A DNA stretch of 64,000 bases from Nephrocerus scutellatus (GCA_947095585.1 OX352761.1:57148432-57212431), one strand, 5' to 3'; positions 45,768 through 57,375 are shown, counted from the first letter of the stretch. Numbers and translations are program-made. The notes: generated from the letters alone by a model not told the origin.

Positions 45768-46530
45768 TCAGGTACGTATATCCTTCGCGTGGAAAGTACC
45801 CAGTGGTTTTCCACCAAGGTCCTTGACGGCATAGGCCACATTCCCAACCTTGGATTCGATTGTGGCTGGTAAGAATTTAGAGGCCAACTTAGCGGAATAT
45901 TTACTGCCTGCGTTGCTTTGTGCGAAGGATCTTACGAAGACAGGTTGACCCGGGATGAAACTCCGATGTCGACTGCGTAGATTATAGTATCTCGATGTTT
46001 TGTCGTGAGCCACTTTAAGATAATGCACGATTTTGTCTCTGATTAAATCGAGTTGGTCTGGTTTGGACACCATGAATACTTCATTGGGTTCTGCGGTAAA
46101 GAGAAGCCTTCTCAAGGCATATTCGCAACCCGGTAACGACATGTGCTGTCCCAACACCAGATAGTGAGGGGAATATCGGGTGACATCATGTACCACATTG
46201 CGTAAGGCGGCTAAGACTTCGGGAAGGTGCTTATCCCAGTCATTGTGGCTACGATCCGTGAGATAAGCGCGTAAGGCTGATAACAACGTTCGGTTGACTC
46301 GCTCCGACGCGTTACTTTGCGGCGATTATATGGGAGTTCTAATATGGGATATTCTATACTTCTGTCGTAGGTCTTGGAATAGGTTCGAAGTGAACTGTTT
46401 TCCATTGTCACTAACTACGAATTCGGGAACAGAGAACATCAAAAAGACTTAATTCTCCAAGAAGGTACATAAAGAAACCGCGGTGGCTTCACGAAGGGCT
46501 TTTACCAGTACGAATTTCGAAAAGTGATCC
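45768..46530 (-). pseudogene. Gypsy integrase core end and C-terminus (internal 2)
   Basis: Matches 35537-36300, with small changes such as SFIPGQP for SFNPGQP. It has the same in-frame stops. The first-Asp region is reduced, as in internal 1. Confidence 0.85.
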
Positions 46531-46582
46531 AAGGTAAGGTCCTAGGAAATCTACAAATATTTTTTCGAATGGTCGCGATGAT

Positions 46583-46861
46583 TCAAACCCGGATCCCATC
46601 ATTGGACGTGTGCACGCACTGTATATAGAATCGTAGGTCGTACTTCGGGTTAGCGAGAACAGGTGCGGACGATAAGGCGGCCTTCAGGGACATGAATGCG
46701 GTATCGGCAGCTTCTGACCATTTACACCTCGAAGACTTTCCGGTTAGATCTGTGAGTGGGGCAGCGATCGATGCATAGTTTTTTATAAATCGACGGTACC
46801 ATCCACACATTCCCAAGAACCGTCGGATTTGTTTCGTTGTCTTAGGGATTGGAAAATCCAT
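46583..46861 (-). pseudogene. Truncated RT connection (internal 2)
   Basis: Contains DFPIPKTTKQIRRFLGMCGW to DLRFYIQCV, then runs directly into VHTSNDGIRV, which is integrase-side sequence. The deletion has removed RNase H and the integrase zinc-binding end. Confidence 0.87.
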
Positions 46862-46918
46862 GATTGCTCTGCACTTCTCTGGGTTTGTGCGAAGGCAATA
46901 TAACCGAGGTAGTTCACT

Positions 46919-48030
46919 TCACGGAGGACAAACTGACAAACCGGCCCGTGATAACAGTCCAGCCACTTCTTTTAATAGAGAGAAGTGTTCGGCCAGTGTT
47001 TCGGAAGTGATGAGTAGGTCATCTAAATAGACAAAGACCTTGTCATGCAGCTGGTGTGGAATTACTCGATGCATAAGGCGGCATAAGGTCTGTGGGGCAT
47101 TGCATAACCCGAATGTCATGACCCGGAAGTGGTACAAGGGACGACCAGGTACCGTGAATGCCGTCTTATCACGAGTTTTGGATCGAGTGTGATCTGCCAA
47201 AAGGCGTCCTTGAGGTCAATTGTGGAGATGACCCTCGTCTGATCCAAACGCCCCAAGAGTCCGTTGATAATGGGCAGAGGATACGCGTCTCAAACGGTCA
47301 CCTCTCGAGCATCCAGACAGAGTCTTGCTTTGCCGTTTGCCTTCTGCACCAGTGTGACAGGCGAACACCATGAGCCTTCACTGACTTCGATTACCCACAG
47401 AGACAGCATCCTATCGAGTTCATCATACATAATTTTTTGCTTGATAGGCGAAACCGGGTAAAATCTTTGCTTAACTGGTTTGGCGTCACCTACATCAATG
47501 GAATGCGTTATCAACGATATTTTGCCAAGCACGAGTTTGGTACTTGATGGGAAGCTCTTGATAATACCATTTAACGTATTCTGATCTTCAACGGAGAGCA
47601 CATGGAATTTAGGTTCTTCAGGAGATGTGGGAATGTTCTCGGACATACCTAGGGATGAAACTTTAGCGGCGATGCCGAACCGGTTCCAAAAATCAATCCC
47701 TAGGTACAGGGATTGATCTAGTGAAGGCACTATATAAAGGCACATGGTATGACTGAGGATATTATTCGGACGAAATGGCTGATACGACATGGTAACGGGT
47801 CTTATCGAATCGTGGACTCCACATTCGGGAGATCCATTCGGCGAGACTCCGGATCGATTTTGGTGGCTGGTTCCTCCCGGATTGCTCTGGTGAATGGTTT
47901 CGGCGGGCCATGGGCACCAGATCTCCAGTGACTCCGCGTGGCGTTTCCCACACAACGAGAACATCTGGGAGTTATCGTTCCCTTCAGTCCGCAACAATAA
48001 CAAAATATGCCAGTGGGATCGATGGGACAC
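46919..48030 (-). pseudogene. Gypsy protease end and RT (internal 2)
   Basis: Equivalent to 37564-38675. The frame from 48030 ends at a TGA at 47290 after LCLDAREVTV. The VFVYLDDLLITS frame lies at 47200-46919. It reads RDKTAFTVPG where internal 1 has RDKMAFTVPG. Confidence 0.85.
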
Positions 48031-48563
48031 TCGATAAAGGTATGGCCAATGTCCGAACAGTTATAGCATATGGTGTGTTTCATTTTCGAAGGAGGGCGCC
48101 TATTATCTTCCTGAAACGAGGATCGTTTTAGACTAGTGGTAGATTCCGAATTGCGCATCGCCGCGGTGTGTCGAGTTGGATCAGACCTTTCGACAGGTTG
48201 AGGTATCGCTTCCCCGCACCGCTCGGACTGAATTTCGCTTACTAGTCGCCTAGGATAGGCCGACGTTATGGGAGGGCTGCGAAATCTCTTGAAGGACTCC
48301 TCCCAGGCAACACAACTACTGATCAAATCGTTGATGTTGTCGAACCGTCGGTCCGTCAACTGAAACTGGAGCACGGGATTCATGTTTGAAATTAGGATCT
48401 GAATCAACTCATGGTCACTATAGGGTGGTGGTTGCCGGTAGTCAGGCCTTACACCGGAGTTTGCAACAAATGTGCCGATAGATGGCATCTCCGTTTGATG
48501 ACCGTAAGGAGACAGGCTAAATATTTGACAAAGGGTTCGCCCTCGGGGGTAATGTAGCAACAT
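47802..48563 (-). pseudogene. Gypsy Gag capsid end and nucleocapsid (internal 2)
   Basis: Equivalent to 38447-39208, with the intact first knuckle CYNCSDIGHTFIEC and the same His-to-Thr loss in the second (CYCCGLKGTITPRC). Confidence 0.85.
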
Positions 48564-48804
48564 GACCTCGGGTACGTTCGAGACTAACGGGTAGATCGTT
48601 ACCTTTCGTCACTGCACCCGGGAGATTAGACAATTTGGCCTCCAACTCAATGTTCTTTTGTTGTAAAGTTGCCATTTGCTCGACCGACCAATTGACTTAG
48701 TTGAGCCTCATTGCAGAGTTAGAAGACGGAGATCGATCGGCGTTATGGTCTTGGTCGCTAGAAGCATTTCCGGCTGGTCGGGTATTCGGGTGCGTTACCT
48801 TCAA

Positions 48805-49338
48805 TTACTGACCTAACAACTCTTGCGGAATATCATCGTCAATTGGCGGTGGACATATCATAGCGTGTGATGTCGGGTCGACTGGGACTGGTTTCGAGAC
48901 AACTCCGGACTCGTCTAAATTAGTCGGGTTTTGGAGGTACACCTCAATTGAAGCTAACAACGCCCTACAGGATCCGAGTACTTGGCCCGCAAAATCCCTG
49001 TACATAGGGGAAGTGGCTGCTCGTTCCAATCGGCCATATATGTGCCTTAGGCGCGAAGCTATTTGTTGGGCCTTCGAGGACTGTGCCTGTTCAGTAGTTT
49101 CTTTCAGTTGCAGAATATTATCCTGCAATGTCAGCAACCTGCTTTGGCCAAATTCAATCTCTGAGTCTGGTCGCTTGGATGCTCGTTGGTGCATTCTCTG
49201 CTGGCGAGCAATCGCACCAGCCTCTTCTGCTGCTATCTGTTTTACTAGTAGATCAACAGCATCAGGGGCAGTAGATTGAATTCCTCGTACCTCGAGTTCG
49301 ATCTCAAGTTCATTCGATGTTAACGTGGCGATGTCCAT
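48805..49338 (-). pseudogene. Gypsy Gag N-terminal frame (internal 2)
   Basis: 177 codons, identical in translation to 39450-39983. Identity over this length shows the internal copies separated recently. Confidence 0.75.
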
Positions 49339-50163
49339 ACTTTTTAATTATTAACCAATAATGAAAACAAATTGCTAAAATTTCAGTGGCATTCGACAAT
49401 GCCCGTGGGTACACTAGTTAAAAGTTTTAATGTTGTTTCAACACAAAAAATCTGAGAATTCAAATTGTACTGAATTCACTATCAGGCGAAAAATTGCAGA
49501 AGGACAAAAGACCATCACCTTATAGCAATACCGATGAATGCTGTAAGAAGGAGGAGAGAGAGAATAGAAAAAAAATCCGAATGGCGAATGCAACAAAAAA
49601 ATCGTGTAAAAGAATACGAATTAATCAATGGATGGTGATGAGGATGAACCAAGGCAGAGCACAACGTCGGCCGACAGGCAGGCACCGTAGTGTGGGGTTG
49701 AGGACAGGGTGATATGGGATACAATTAAAAGGTCTGTGCTCAAGCACTCTTCCATAAGTCAAACAGCTAGGCTGGACATGTCTTCCATCTGAAAAAAGAA
49801 ATTTCCAAACAATCAAACCCTCAAGCATGAGTCAAACAGCTGAGCTGGACAGGCATTCGGAATGAGCAACAAAAATCTTGAAATTTCAAAACAATCAAAC
49901 CCTCAAGCATGAGTCAAACAGCTAAGCTGGACATGCATTCGGAATGAGCAAAAAAAATCTTGAAATTTCAAAACAATCAAACCCTCAAGCATGAGTCAAA
50001 CAGCTATGCTGGACATGCATTCGGAATGAGCAAAAAAAATCTTGAAATTTCAAAAAAATGAAACCCTCAAGCATGAGTCAAACAGCTAAGCTGGACATGC
50101 ATTCGGAATGAGCAAAAAAAAAATCTTGAAATTTCAAAACAATCAAAGAAGCCAATACCAACA
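49339..50163 (-). mobile_element. Leader of internal 2 with ~80-bp tandem repeats
   Basis: Five copies of the AGTCAAACAGCTAAGCTGG / ACATGCATTCGGAATGAGC unit lie between about 49810 and 50130, against three in internal 1. Repeat number changes by slippage or unequal exchange. Confidence 0.8.
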
Positions 50164-50172
50164 TGGGCGCCA
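50164..50172 (-). other. Primer-binding site next to LTR3
   Basis: TGGCGCCCA on the minus strand, then TGTTGGTATTGG, with one spacer base from the LTR end. Confidence 0.7.
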
Positions 50173-50173
50173 C

Positions 50174-52314
50174 TGTAACAATTCCCTCTAAACTGATCAT
50201 AGGGTGGTGGTTGTTAACAGAAAAGGCACATTAGGGACCCGTCGCGGTCATTGTCGGCTAGTCGTCAGGGTATGGGAGTGGGTGTTGACGGGTATAAGGT
50301 GCCAGGTTTAACCGCAGGAGGAGGGAAATGCCGGGCCCGCCTGTCGTCCGACCCCGCTACTGACCCTGACTCATCCTCAAGGGTCTCCGCCTAAACGTAC
50401 ATCACCACCTTATTACGACAATAATTACGGCAAATAATTTTTTTTTTATTAAAAAAAAAAGGAATTAATATCTAGCCTTAAATCTAATTTTACGTTTAAG
50501 CATACTATTGTGAGATAAAAAAATGGATAAAGAAATATATAGGATAATATAAGAAAAGATACAAGGGTTTTTTTTTTCTATTGGTGCACCAGCCCAAAGT
50601 TTATAAATGAGGTCAATTGACCATAACTTAAATGTACTCTATATGGATATAATTTATGAATATAAGAAAAAAAAAACCTTATTACGTGATAACCTAGCAA
50701 AAAAAATTACATTATTTGTTGTTGATGATGACGGTTGAATGAGGGTCTTGACGGATGATTGCTGAAGATGATAATGATGTATTGATGGCGATGCTGCTGA
50801 TGCTGACACGAGGGTTTGACGATGATGATTGAATTGAAAGCAAATGCGAAACAGTTTTCTTGTACTTGTTTTTATATTGGTTGCGTCCTTTTAAAACGAA
50901 AGCAACTACTTCGCTCGTTGCGCTAAGCATTCCAACCAATGATAGACGCCACTGCAGGGCGACCGGCCGATCGAACACGCACTTGCACTTCCCCTGACCG
51001 ATAAGCGACGACTTGTTGGTGTTGAGTGCTTGGTTATGGTGCGATGCAAGATGTTGCAATGTAATAGCGCCGCACAAACAAGATGCCTCGACGAGATGGA
51101 AATTTTATGGTTATTAACTTGGGAGAAATTAATACGGTTTACATTTTCCTCTTTGATGATGTTCGCACAAAAAAAAATTGCACTGTACTATATTTCGCTT
51201 CAAATAAACATGGCCATTGACGAGTTTATTCCTACTGCTTTTCAGGAAATTGGATCACTCTTTGGACAAGGTACCACGGATTCATGTTAAATGTAAAGAA
51301 AATATTGCGACTTTATGCTATATATTTTTTTTTTTTGAAAATTCTGACAAATTAATTTAACACTGCAAATCACGCTTCTTCACACCGAATGTAAATCGCA
51401 GACCAAATGCTATTGGCGAGCTTACTAAGATTGGAACGCAAATATTCTATTTCACAAGGAATTTCGAAACTTCGGCAATAAAAATTTTTCACTCCTTTCC
51501 GGACTCCTGTCAGAACTACAACTTATTTGCTTAGCACCTTCCCTTCAAATTATAGTGCGATTCTCTAACGCGAACTCTGTAACTTTTGGGTCCGAGTAGA
51601 GAGGCGAATTTAGCGAAGCCGACGAACCAAACGAAAACGTAGTAGGTGCTCCTTAGTACCCATTTATAAATTCCTTTTGTGTGTAGGTACTCCACAGTCA
51701 AGTAATTATATTAGGTATTTTATAATAGGATATATTATAATTTAAAATCTTATAATAATTGCAAAATCCGAAACAATGCACAGTGGTATGAGTAACCGGT
51801 GTATTAATAATCGAAAATCTAATATTTTTGATTTAAATGTACTGCCATTTACCCAATTTACACTGAACCGATAAGAAAAAAACCGAAATGCGAATTTCTA
51901 AAAAAATCGCCAATAAGAAAAGATGTCGTGTGCACGTTTTCTTTCTCACCATCAAGGTGTAGCTTATATTTAAGTTAAAATGAGTAACAATGAAGTTAGG
52001 TAAACGGATATAATAATCGAAAAAACTTATTAAAGTGAATTTGAAAGCAGAATGATAACTTTTTAATGTCGCGTCCACGTTTTCCTTTTGTTTGTTCTCC
52101 AGAGCAAAGCAACACCCGACTTGTTCGTTTGAATTCAAAAGCGGAAGGAAGACGGTCTCGTCCTCTTCTTTTCTTCTCTCTTCTCTTTCTCCTTTCATGT
52201 TCATCAAAAGGAAATGATTGTTTTTTGTCATGTTGGCAGTAATGCTGTTTTGCGAGGTTATGCCATATGCCATAAATTGTGAATTATGTGGCGAGGGCTA
52301 TACCACTCGCCACA
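50174..52314 (-). mobile_element. LTR3, complete and uninterrupted (2141 bp)
   Basis: Runs TGTAACAATTCCC to CTCGCCACA in plus orientation. It holds the empty LINE site (ATGAGTA once, 51980-51986), preceded by AAGTTAAA that is shorter in the filled copies. This is the 5' LTR of the array on the minus strand, so it would contain the promoter. I did not recognise a defined core promoter. The minus frame 52273-51833 is LTR sequence with no known domain. Confidence 0.87.
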
Positions 52315-52318
52315 ATGT
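52315..52318. other. Right target-site duplication (ATGT)
   Basis: ATGT directly after the LTR3 end; partner of 25801-25804. Confidence 0.75.
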
Positions 52319-53340
52319 ACCCAAGAATCATATCTCAAATTATATTTGACGAATTAGGGGACAGCCTATATATAAGATCTATTGCTATTAAATTTAATAG
52401 TTTATTTATCAATTTGAAAATGAGATTCATTATTAAAATAATACTCTTTTTATTTAAAAACAATTGAATTATGATGAATGGGGTTGCTTATTAAAGGGAT
52501 TAAAGGAAGGATATTAAAGGATATGAAAATTTAATCAAGAATTCTAATATAAGAGTTTAAGACATTTTATAAAAAATTAAGAAAATAAAAATAATGTATT
52601 ATTCGCAATTTCTGGTGAAACACACATTGGGCATAAGCGCTCAGCATGATTAATAATATTACTCCACCAGACTAAGATTAAAATTGCCAGCAACACAGAC
52701 GAAAATATTATGGTCTTGAAATTGGGAGATCGCATTATCATTGGGTGTAATATCATCAATACACGGAGCAGCGCATTTATTTAATTTTTATATGTTTATT
52801 TTTAGTTCGTAAGAATTTGTTGGCGAGAGGAATATCGAATTTATACGTCTGACATTTTTAATTCTTTCATCATTAGACATATTTGAGATCACTGAACAAC
52901 AACCAACTGAATTGCAATTTTCAGCAATAGATCAGCCAGCTCTTTGTCTTCAGTGTGCCGTTATGTCGCAAATCTTCCATGCTTTTTTTCCAAACGTTTT
53001 CCTGTCATTTCCTCATTTATGCACTTTCACAGAGCCCGAAAGTTGCCATTTGTTATTAAAGTACGATTCTTTAGCGGATTTAATATTTTTATGATTTATT
53101 AGATTTATTTATTTTGGAATAACTACTTTTTAATGTTCCGCTTAGGCGCACGGGAACTCTTCTATGTCGGTTTTCACAGGACGAATTTATGATTAATTGA
53201 TCCCATTTTTTAAAAAAAAATCCTAGACAGATTTGACTGAGACTGCGACCTAATGAGATATTTCATAGGTTGTAAATTAGTCTTAGGATTTCCTTGTAGG
53301 AAGAAAGTCTGATTAATCGTTAACCGTCGGACATTTTCTC
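52319..53340. other. Host flank right of the array, no gene recognised
   Basis: AT-rich with short frames (for example minus 52759-52577 and plus 52912-53094) that match nothing I know. Joined to the left flank it would give the pre-insertion site ...CTTAGAATGTACCCAAG. Confidence 0.35.
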
Positions 53341-53364
53341 GGACGAAGTTTATTCTCCCACTTG

Positions 53365-55420
53365 TTAATCAGTGCTGTGGCGGCTGTGTGCTGTGAATGC
53401 AGATTGTGAGCCAGCCCTGACTAGTTTATCTGCAGATTCGTTGCCTGTAATTCCTTGATGACCAGAAACCCAACCGGGTCTGGCAAGGGATTGCAGTGTA
53501 TCGCAGCAGACTTTAACTGATAACTCTTTTAAGTTGGACGACAGCACTTTAAGTGCTGCCTGGCTATCTGGAAACATATAAATTCTCGCGCCCTTAATGC
53601 CTTTACTAGGGTTAATTTTTGGCGCAGATCTCAGTGGCATGGGGTTCCGCCTGTGATAACGTGGGATTCATTCCCATTGGCATCGAGACTTTGGTGTTGG
53701 GTCCAAAGACACAAGCTCCAACTCCAGATTCCATCCTCGATCCATCTTTGACCCCAGACCGGAGGACGTCTAGCGTCCAGTGCCGGAACACCATTAGACG
53801 AGTCTGCACGGTCCAATATTGCTACCTCAAATAACCTATCGAAACGGTACAGAATATGCGGATAGTGCAGAATATGCCTTTTTTTAGGAATTGAGTCAAG
53901 AATTTTAGATTTCCCTGGTTTGTATTTGTATTCTAGCTGCAGCTTAATACTGCATCTAGCGGCCATCTTTCTAATGAAGATTTGCAGGGGTGAAAGCCCT
54001 ACGACAGCTTCTAATGCCGTTTTTTGGACAGGTACGCATGGCATCCGTGATACCGAGACAAGCAGTTATTTGAAGCTTCTAAAGGTAATTTACCTTTGTC
54101 CGTTCAAGAACTTTTGAATACCAATGATGGCCGCGGACGTTATAATAGGTCTCACAATGATTGTATTCATCCAGTGTAACATTTTAGGATTTAGAACCCA
54201 AGTTTTGCCATAGAGGTGTCTACATGGCTCACATGGTCCTAGTGCCTCGTTTAATGGCGGACTTGGTGTGAGACTAAGTCGTTTATCAAGGATAACTCCG
54301 AGATATTTAACCTGGACTAGAATAAGATAAAGATGTGCCTTCGATAGTGATAGTTCATATATCGAACAGTCTTTTATTCGTTAAAGGCTCAAGAACGGTT
54401 TTGCAAGGATTGATGTATGCACCATTCTAAAACGTGTTGTAAAGCACCTTGCATGAAACTAGAGATAGTCGTGCAGTGTTTACCACTAAAAAAAATCGCC
54501 AACCTGCATAACCAATGGCGGTGCAGCCTGATCTTTGTATATCGACTAGAGGATGACTAGTGACCACAGAAGTGGAGAAAGCACTCCTCCTTAACTGCAG
54601 TCACAGACAAAGACACTCCTCCCGAGGAGTAAATAATACTCGACTCTCAATCAAGGCCCTTATACAATGATTGTTTGAGTCTTCGATACCTCTGCTACTG
54701 ATTGCCCTTGCAATAGAGTCTTAGCCAGTGTTATCGAATGCGCCGTCAATGTCGCGAAGAACACAGAGGGCCACTTACTTGAACCGAAAAATTCGTTCTT
54801 TCTTCTTTACAAGATAGTGCAGGGCGCCTTTCCTGTATGCAGTTGTAGCTGTAAATAAAGCATTCATATCCGGCAGAATGAGATCGATTGCCTTCTGTAG
54901 AAGCGCTGAAAAGATAACATCACCGCCGGGAGCTTTGAATGGTTTGAAGGAGCCTACTGCCCATCCGGATAAGTTATGTACTCCACTAGCAATGAGAACC
55001 CTTTGATCAGATGCGTTCGGGTACGTGTCTGGTGCACGAGTAGACGAACCTGGGAAATGAAACTGAAGCAGGATTCTAAGTGTATCCCCCGGTCCGACCT
55101 GTAGGTACCATCGGTCTTTTTTAGTAAACTTACACAATTTGTCTGATCTTTAACGAGTGCCTTATGGATTCGTGCCGCTACTGGTATTTCAATAATGTCT
55201 TCGCAGCATTTCCTCCACGTAACCTGTTCAGATCGTCCCAATTCTATTTTTTTCTCTGCGAGAGCAAACCTATATTGCTCCCATCCCTTCGTGCGTTTAG
55301 TAGTGTTAAAGAGTTTTCTAACTTTCTTCTTAAGTTTAGCCAGCTGGTCGTTCAACCAGGGAACCTTACGTTTGCACAGGCTAGTTTAAGGAACACAGCT
55401 GTTATGATAGGAACTACGCA
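53365..55420 (-). pseudogene. Degenerate LOA-like LINE
   Basis: Minus-strand pieces in the right order: LNDQLAKLKKKVRKLFN and VTWRKCCEDIIEIP (pre-RT, about 55355-55150), GWAVGSFKPFKAPGGDVIFSALL (RT fingers, about 54960), thumb-like ALEAVVGLSPLQIFIRKMA (about 54010), and RNase H with MFPDSQAALKVLSS and GWVSGHQGITGNESADKLV (about 53580-53400). Many frameshifts. It belongs to the same broad group as the LINE in the LTRs but is much older and a different family. Confidence 0.82.
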
Positions 55421-55439
55421 ACACATCGTTTAATTGGTA

Positions 55440-56140
55440 TGCTGCTTCATCTAGATCCCTGTGGACTCGATAGATGTAAAAAGCATATCCAATTTAGAGA
55501 GGGAAAGTCCCCGATACAGATTTCAGTCCGTGGACTTTGGATTGTATTTAGAAGAATCAGTTTGCCGGATGAGAATCCACAGCTCTTGCTGCCAGAACTG
55601 CTGGGACTAGCATGCCCAGTGGCGCTGCTGGTCGTGGGACCTGCTTATTAAATTTGGTTCCGAAACCGCTGTGATCAGCATTCTCAACGGCACTGGTGAT
55701 CGAAAAGGCTGTTCTCGCAGCCTGTTTAGCGGGGATTGTTCCGGAACCGCCTGGACTAACACGTCCAGTGACGTTGCTACACTACACTAAAACCTTGTCG
55801 GTGGTCTTAAGGATCAGCTTGATCTGGCCAAAGTGGTAGCTCTACCGTCAGTAAGAGCTGGAGGAGCGCACCTTCCTTCTTTCTTTATACGATTTTCCAT
55901 GATTTGGCATGCAACTCGGCATTTTAGTTAAAGATTTCAGCAAGAATCGTCTCTGAGGAGAGCTCAAGACTCTGACTTGATCAATTTAACCTAAAAACAG
56001 TCAGTAAATAGGTGACTACGTTGCCAGCATTATTGAAGAAGAAGTTTGGCCCAATGACCCATCCAGTATGAAACCCGCACCAACCAGTCCTTTTTGTGAC
56101 CAAACAAGACAAATTTTCGAATTAAGCCAGAAATAATTCC
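55440..56140. other. Probable upstream part of the degenerate LINE
   Basis: Minus-strand stretches such as ATGHASPSSSGSKSC are compatible with further LINE 5' coding sequence, but no domain can be named. A nearly repeated CCGGAACCGCCTGGACTA / GCCAGAACTGCTGGGACTA motif occurs near 55583 and 55740. Confidence 0.3.
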
Positions 56141-56151
56141 CATCTATATAA

Positions 56152-56264
56152 AGGGTGTTTTTTTGGGAGGTTTGTTTTTCCGATAGATGTCGTTTTATTT
56201 TATGACAGTTGTTTGACAGCTCAAAGTGGCATTTCTACTCAGTATTGTTTGGCAAATCATTATG

Positions 56265-56298
<34 letters not shown>

Positions 56299-56503
56299 AC
56301 ATTTGTGAAAAATAGTCGTGGTAGCCATATGCCAGAAATTGTGTTTAAATGTTAAATGCCAAAAAATTATCTACCAAATAAAAAACACATATAAAATTAT
56401 GAAATGACCAAAATTTTTTTTTATTTGGTAGATAATTTTTTGGCATTTAACATTTAAACACAATTTCTGGCATATGGCTACCACGACTATTTTTCACAAA
56501 TGT

Positions 56504-56537
<34 letters not shown>

Positions 56538-56651
56538 CATAATGATTTGCCAAACAATACTGAGTAGAAATGCCACTTTGAGCTGTCAAAACAACTGTCA
56601 TAAAATAAAACGACATCTATCGGAAAAACAAACCTCCCAAAAAAACACCCT
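56152..56651. repeat. 500-bp nearly perfect palindrome (MITE-like)
   Basis: Arms of about 234 bp are reverse complements around a 31-bp centre (56386-56416). The ends are AGGGTGTTTTTTTGGGAGG and its complement. Each arm carries a 32-nt run: A at 56265-56296, T at 56506-56537. The only asymmetry I found is one T (GTTGTTTGACAG against GTTGTTTTGACAG). The ends resemble mariner-type MITEs, and the element interrupts the TATATA at the Helitron 5' end. Confidence 0.9.
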
Positions 56652-56776
56652 ATATATATAAAAATCAATTGCTGTGCGTTAGACTGACTAAAACTCGAGA
56701 ACGGCTGGACCAAATTGGATACTTCCTTCTGCGAGTTTGTTTGTAATTGCTACGGGAAGGTTTAAAAGCCCCGCTA

Positions 56777-57030
56777 GGTGGCGCTGGTATCGTTTTTTTT
56801 CCGAAAATTCTTATTTATGGAACGTTTTGGCTCAAATTTACACCATATAATATTTAAATAAAAAGAAAGTCGTTGACAAAATTTGGACCCGATAGGTGGC
56901 GCTGGTGTCGTTTTTTTTCCGAAAATTCTTAATTATGGAACGATTTGGCTCAAATTCAAACCATATAATATTTAAATAAAAAGAAAGTCGTTGACAAAAT
57001 TTGGACCCGATAGGTGGCGCTGGGGTGGAA
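56777..57030. repeat. ~118-bp tandem repeat inside the Helitron
   Basis: TAGGTGGCGCTGG recurs near 56775, 56894 and 57012. Two full units and the start of a third are present, each with CGTTTTTTTTCCGAAAATTC and AGAAAGTCGTTGACAAAATT. Confidence 0.85.
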
Positions 57031-57139
57031 AATGTAGTTTTCCCTGTATATAATCTTCATAGAATATTCGAACAAGTGTACATTTGTTGCCTGTATAAGT
57101 GTCGATTCTATAGTTTTCTGGATTGATGAGTTGGTTAGT

Positions 57140-57375
57140 TATTGGGGTGTAAGTGGGCGTGGCATCAGTGGGAAGGAGGTCAGTGGGCGGGGGTCAGTGG
57201 GAAACGCGGGTGTAAGTGGGCGTGGCGTCAGTGGGTGTGAGTTCAGTAGGTGGGCAGTGTGTATGAGGTCAATGGGTGGGTGGTCAGTGGGCGGGAGGTC
57301 AGTGGGCGGGGGTCAGTGGAATGGGGCAGCTGGGAAACGCGGGTGTAAGTGGGCGTGGCGTCAGTGGGCGGGTAG
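57140..57375 (+). repeat. G-rich minisatellite at the Helitron 3' end
   Basis: Imperfect repeats of GTCAGTGGGCGGG and GTAAGTGGGCGTGGC fill about 235 bp on the plus strand. Runs of three to five G occur every 8-15 bp, so the strand could form G-quadruplexes. An open frame rich in Gly, Val and Ser (57131-57397) is a by-product. Confidence 0.85.

Larger units (their letters stand above)
45455..50163 (-). mobile_element. Internal region 2 of the gypsy array
   Basis: Same order as internal 1 and nearly identical. It has two private deletions, about 864 bp after 46613 (relative to 36382-37245) and 13 bp near 46896, and more leader repeats. Shared lesions with internal 1 include the TGA in RT and the two stops in integrase. 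Confidence 0.88.
25805..52314 (-). mobile_element. Tandem Ty3/gypsy LTR-retrotransposon array
   Basis: Read on the minus strand, the array is LTR3 - internal 2 - LTR2 - internal 1 - LTR1 - internal remnant - LTR0 (partial). LTRs begin TGTGGC and end GTTACA on that strand. Each 5' LTR end is followed by G and then TGGCGCCCA, a tRNA-Lys-type primer-binding site. The complete uninterrupted LTR (LTR3) is 2141 bp, which is very long. The gag-pol order and motifs are those of Ty3/gypsy. All internal copies are defective. One ATGT duplication encloses the entire array, so it grew from one insertion by recombination instead of several separate insertions. Confidence 0.88.
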
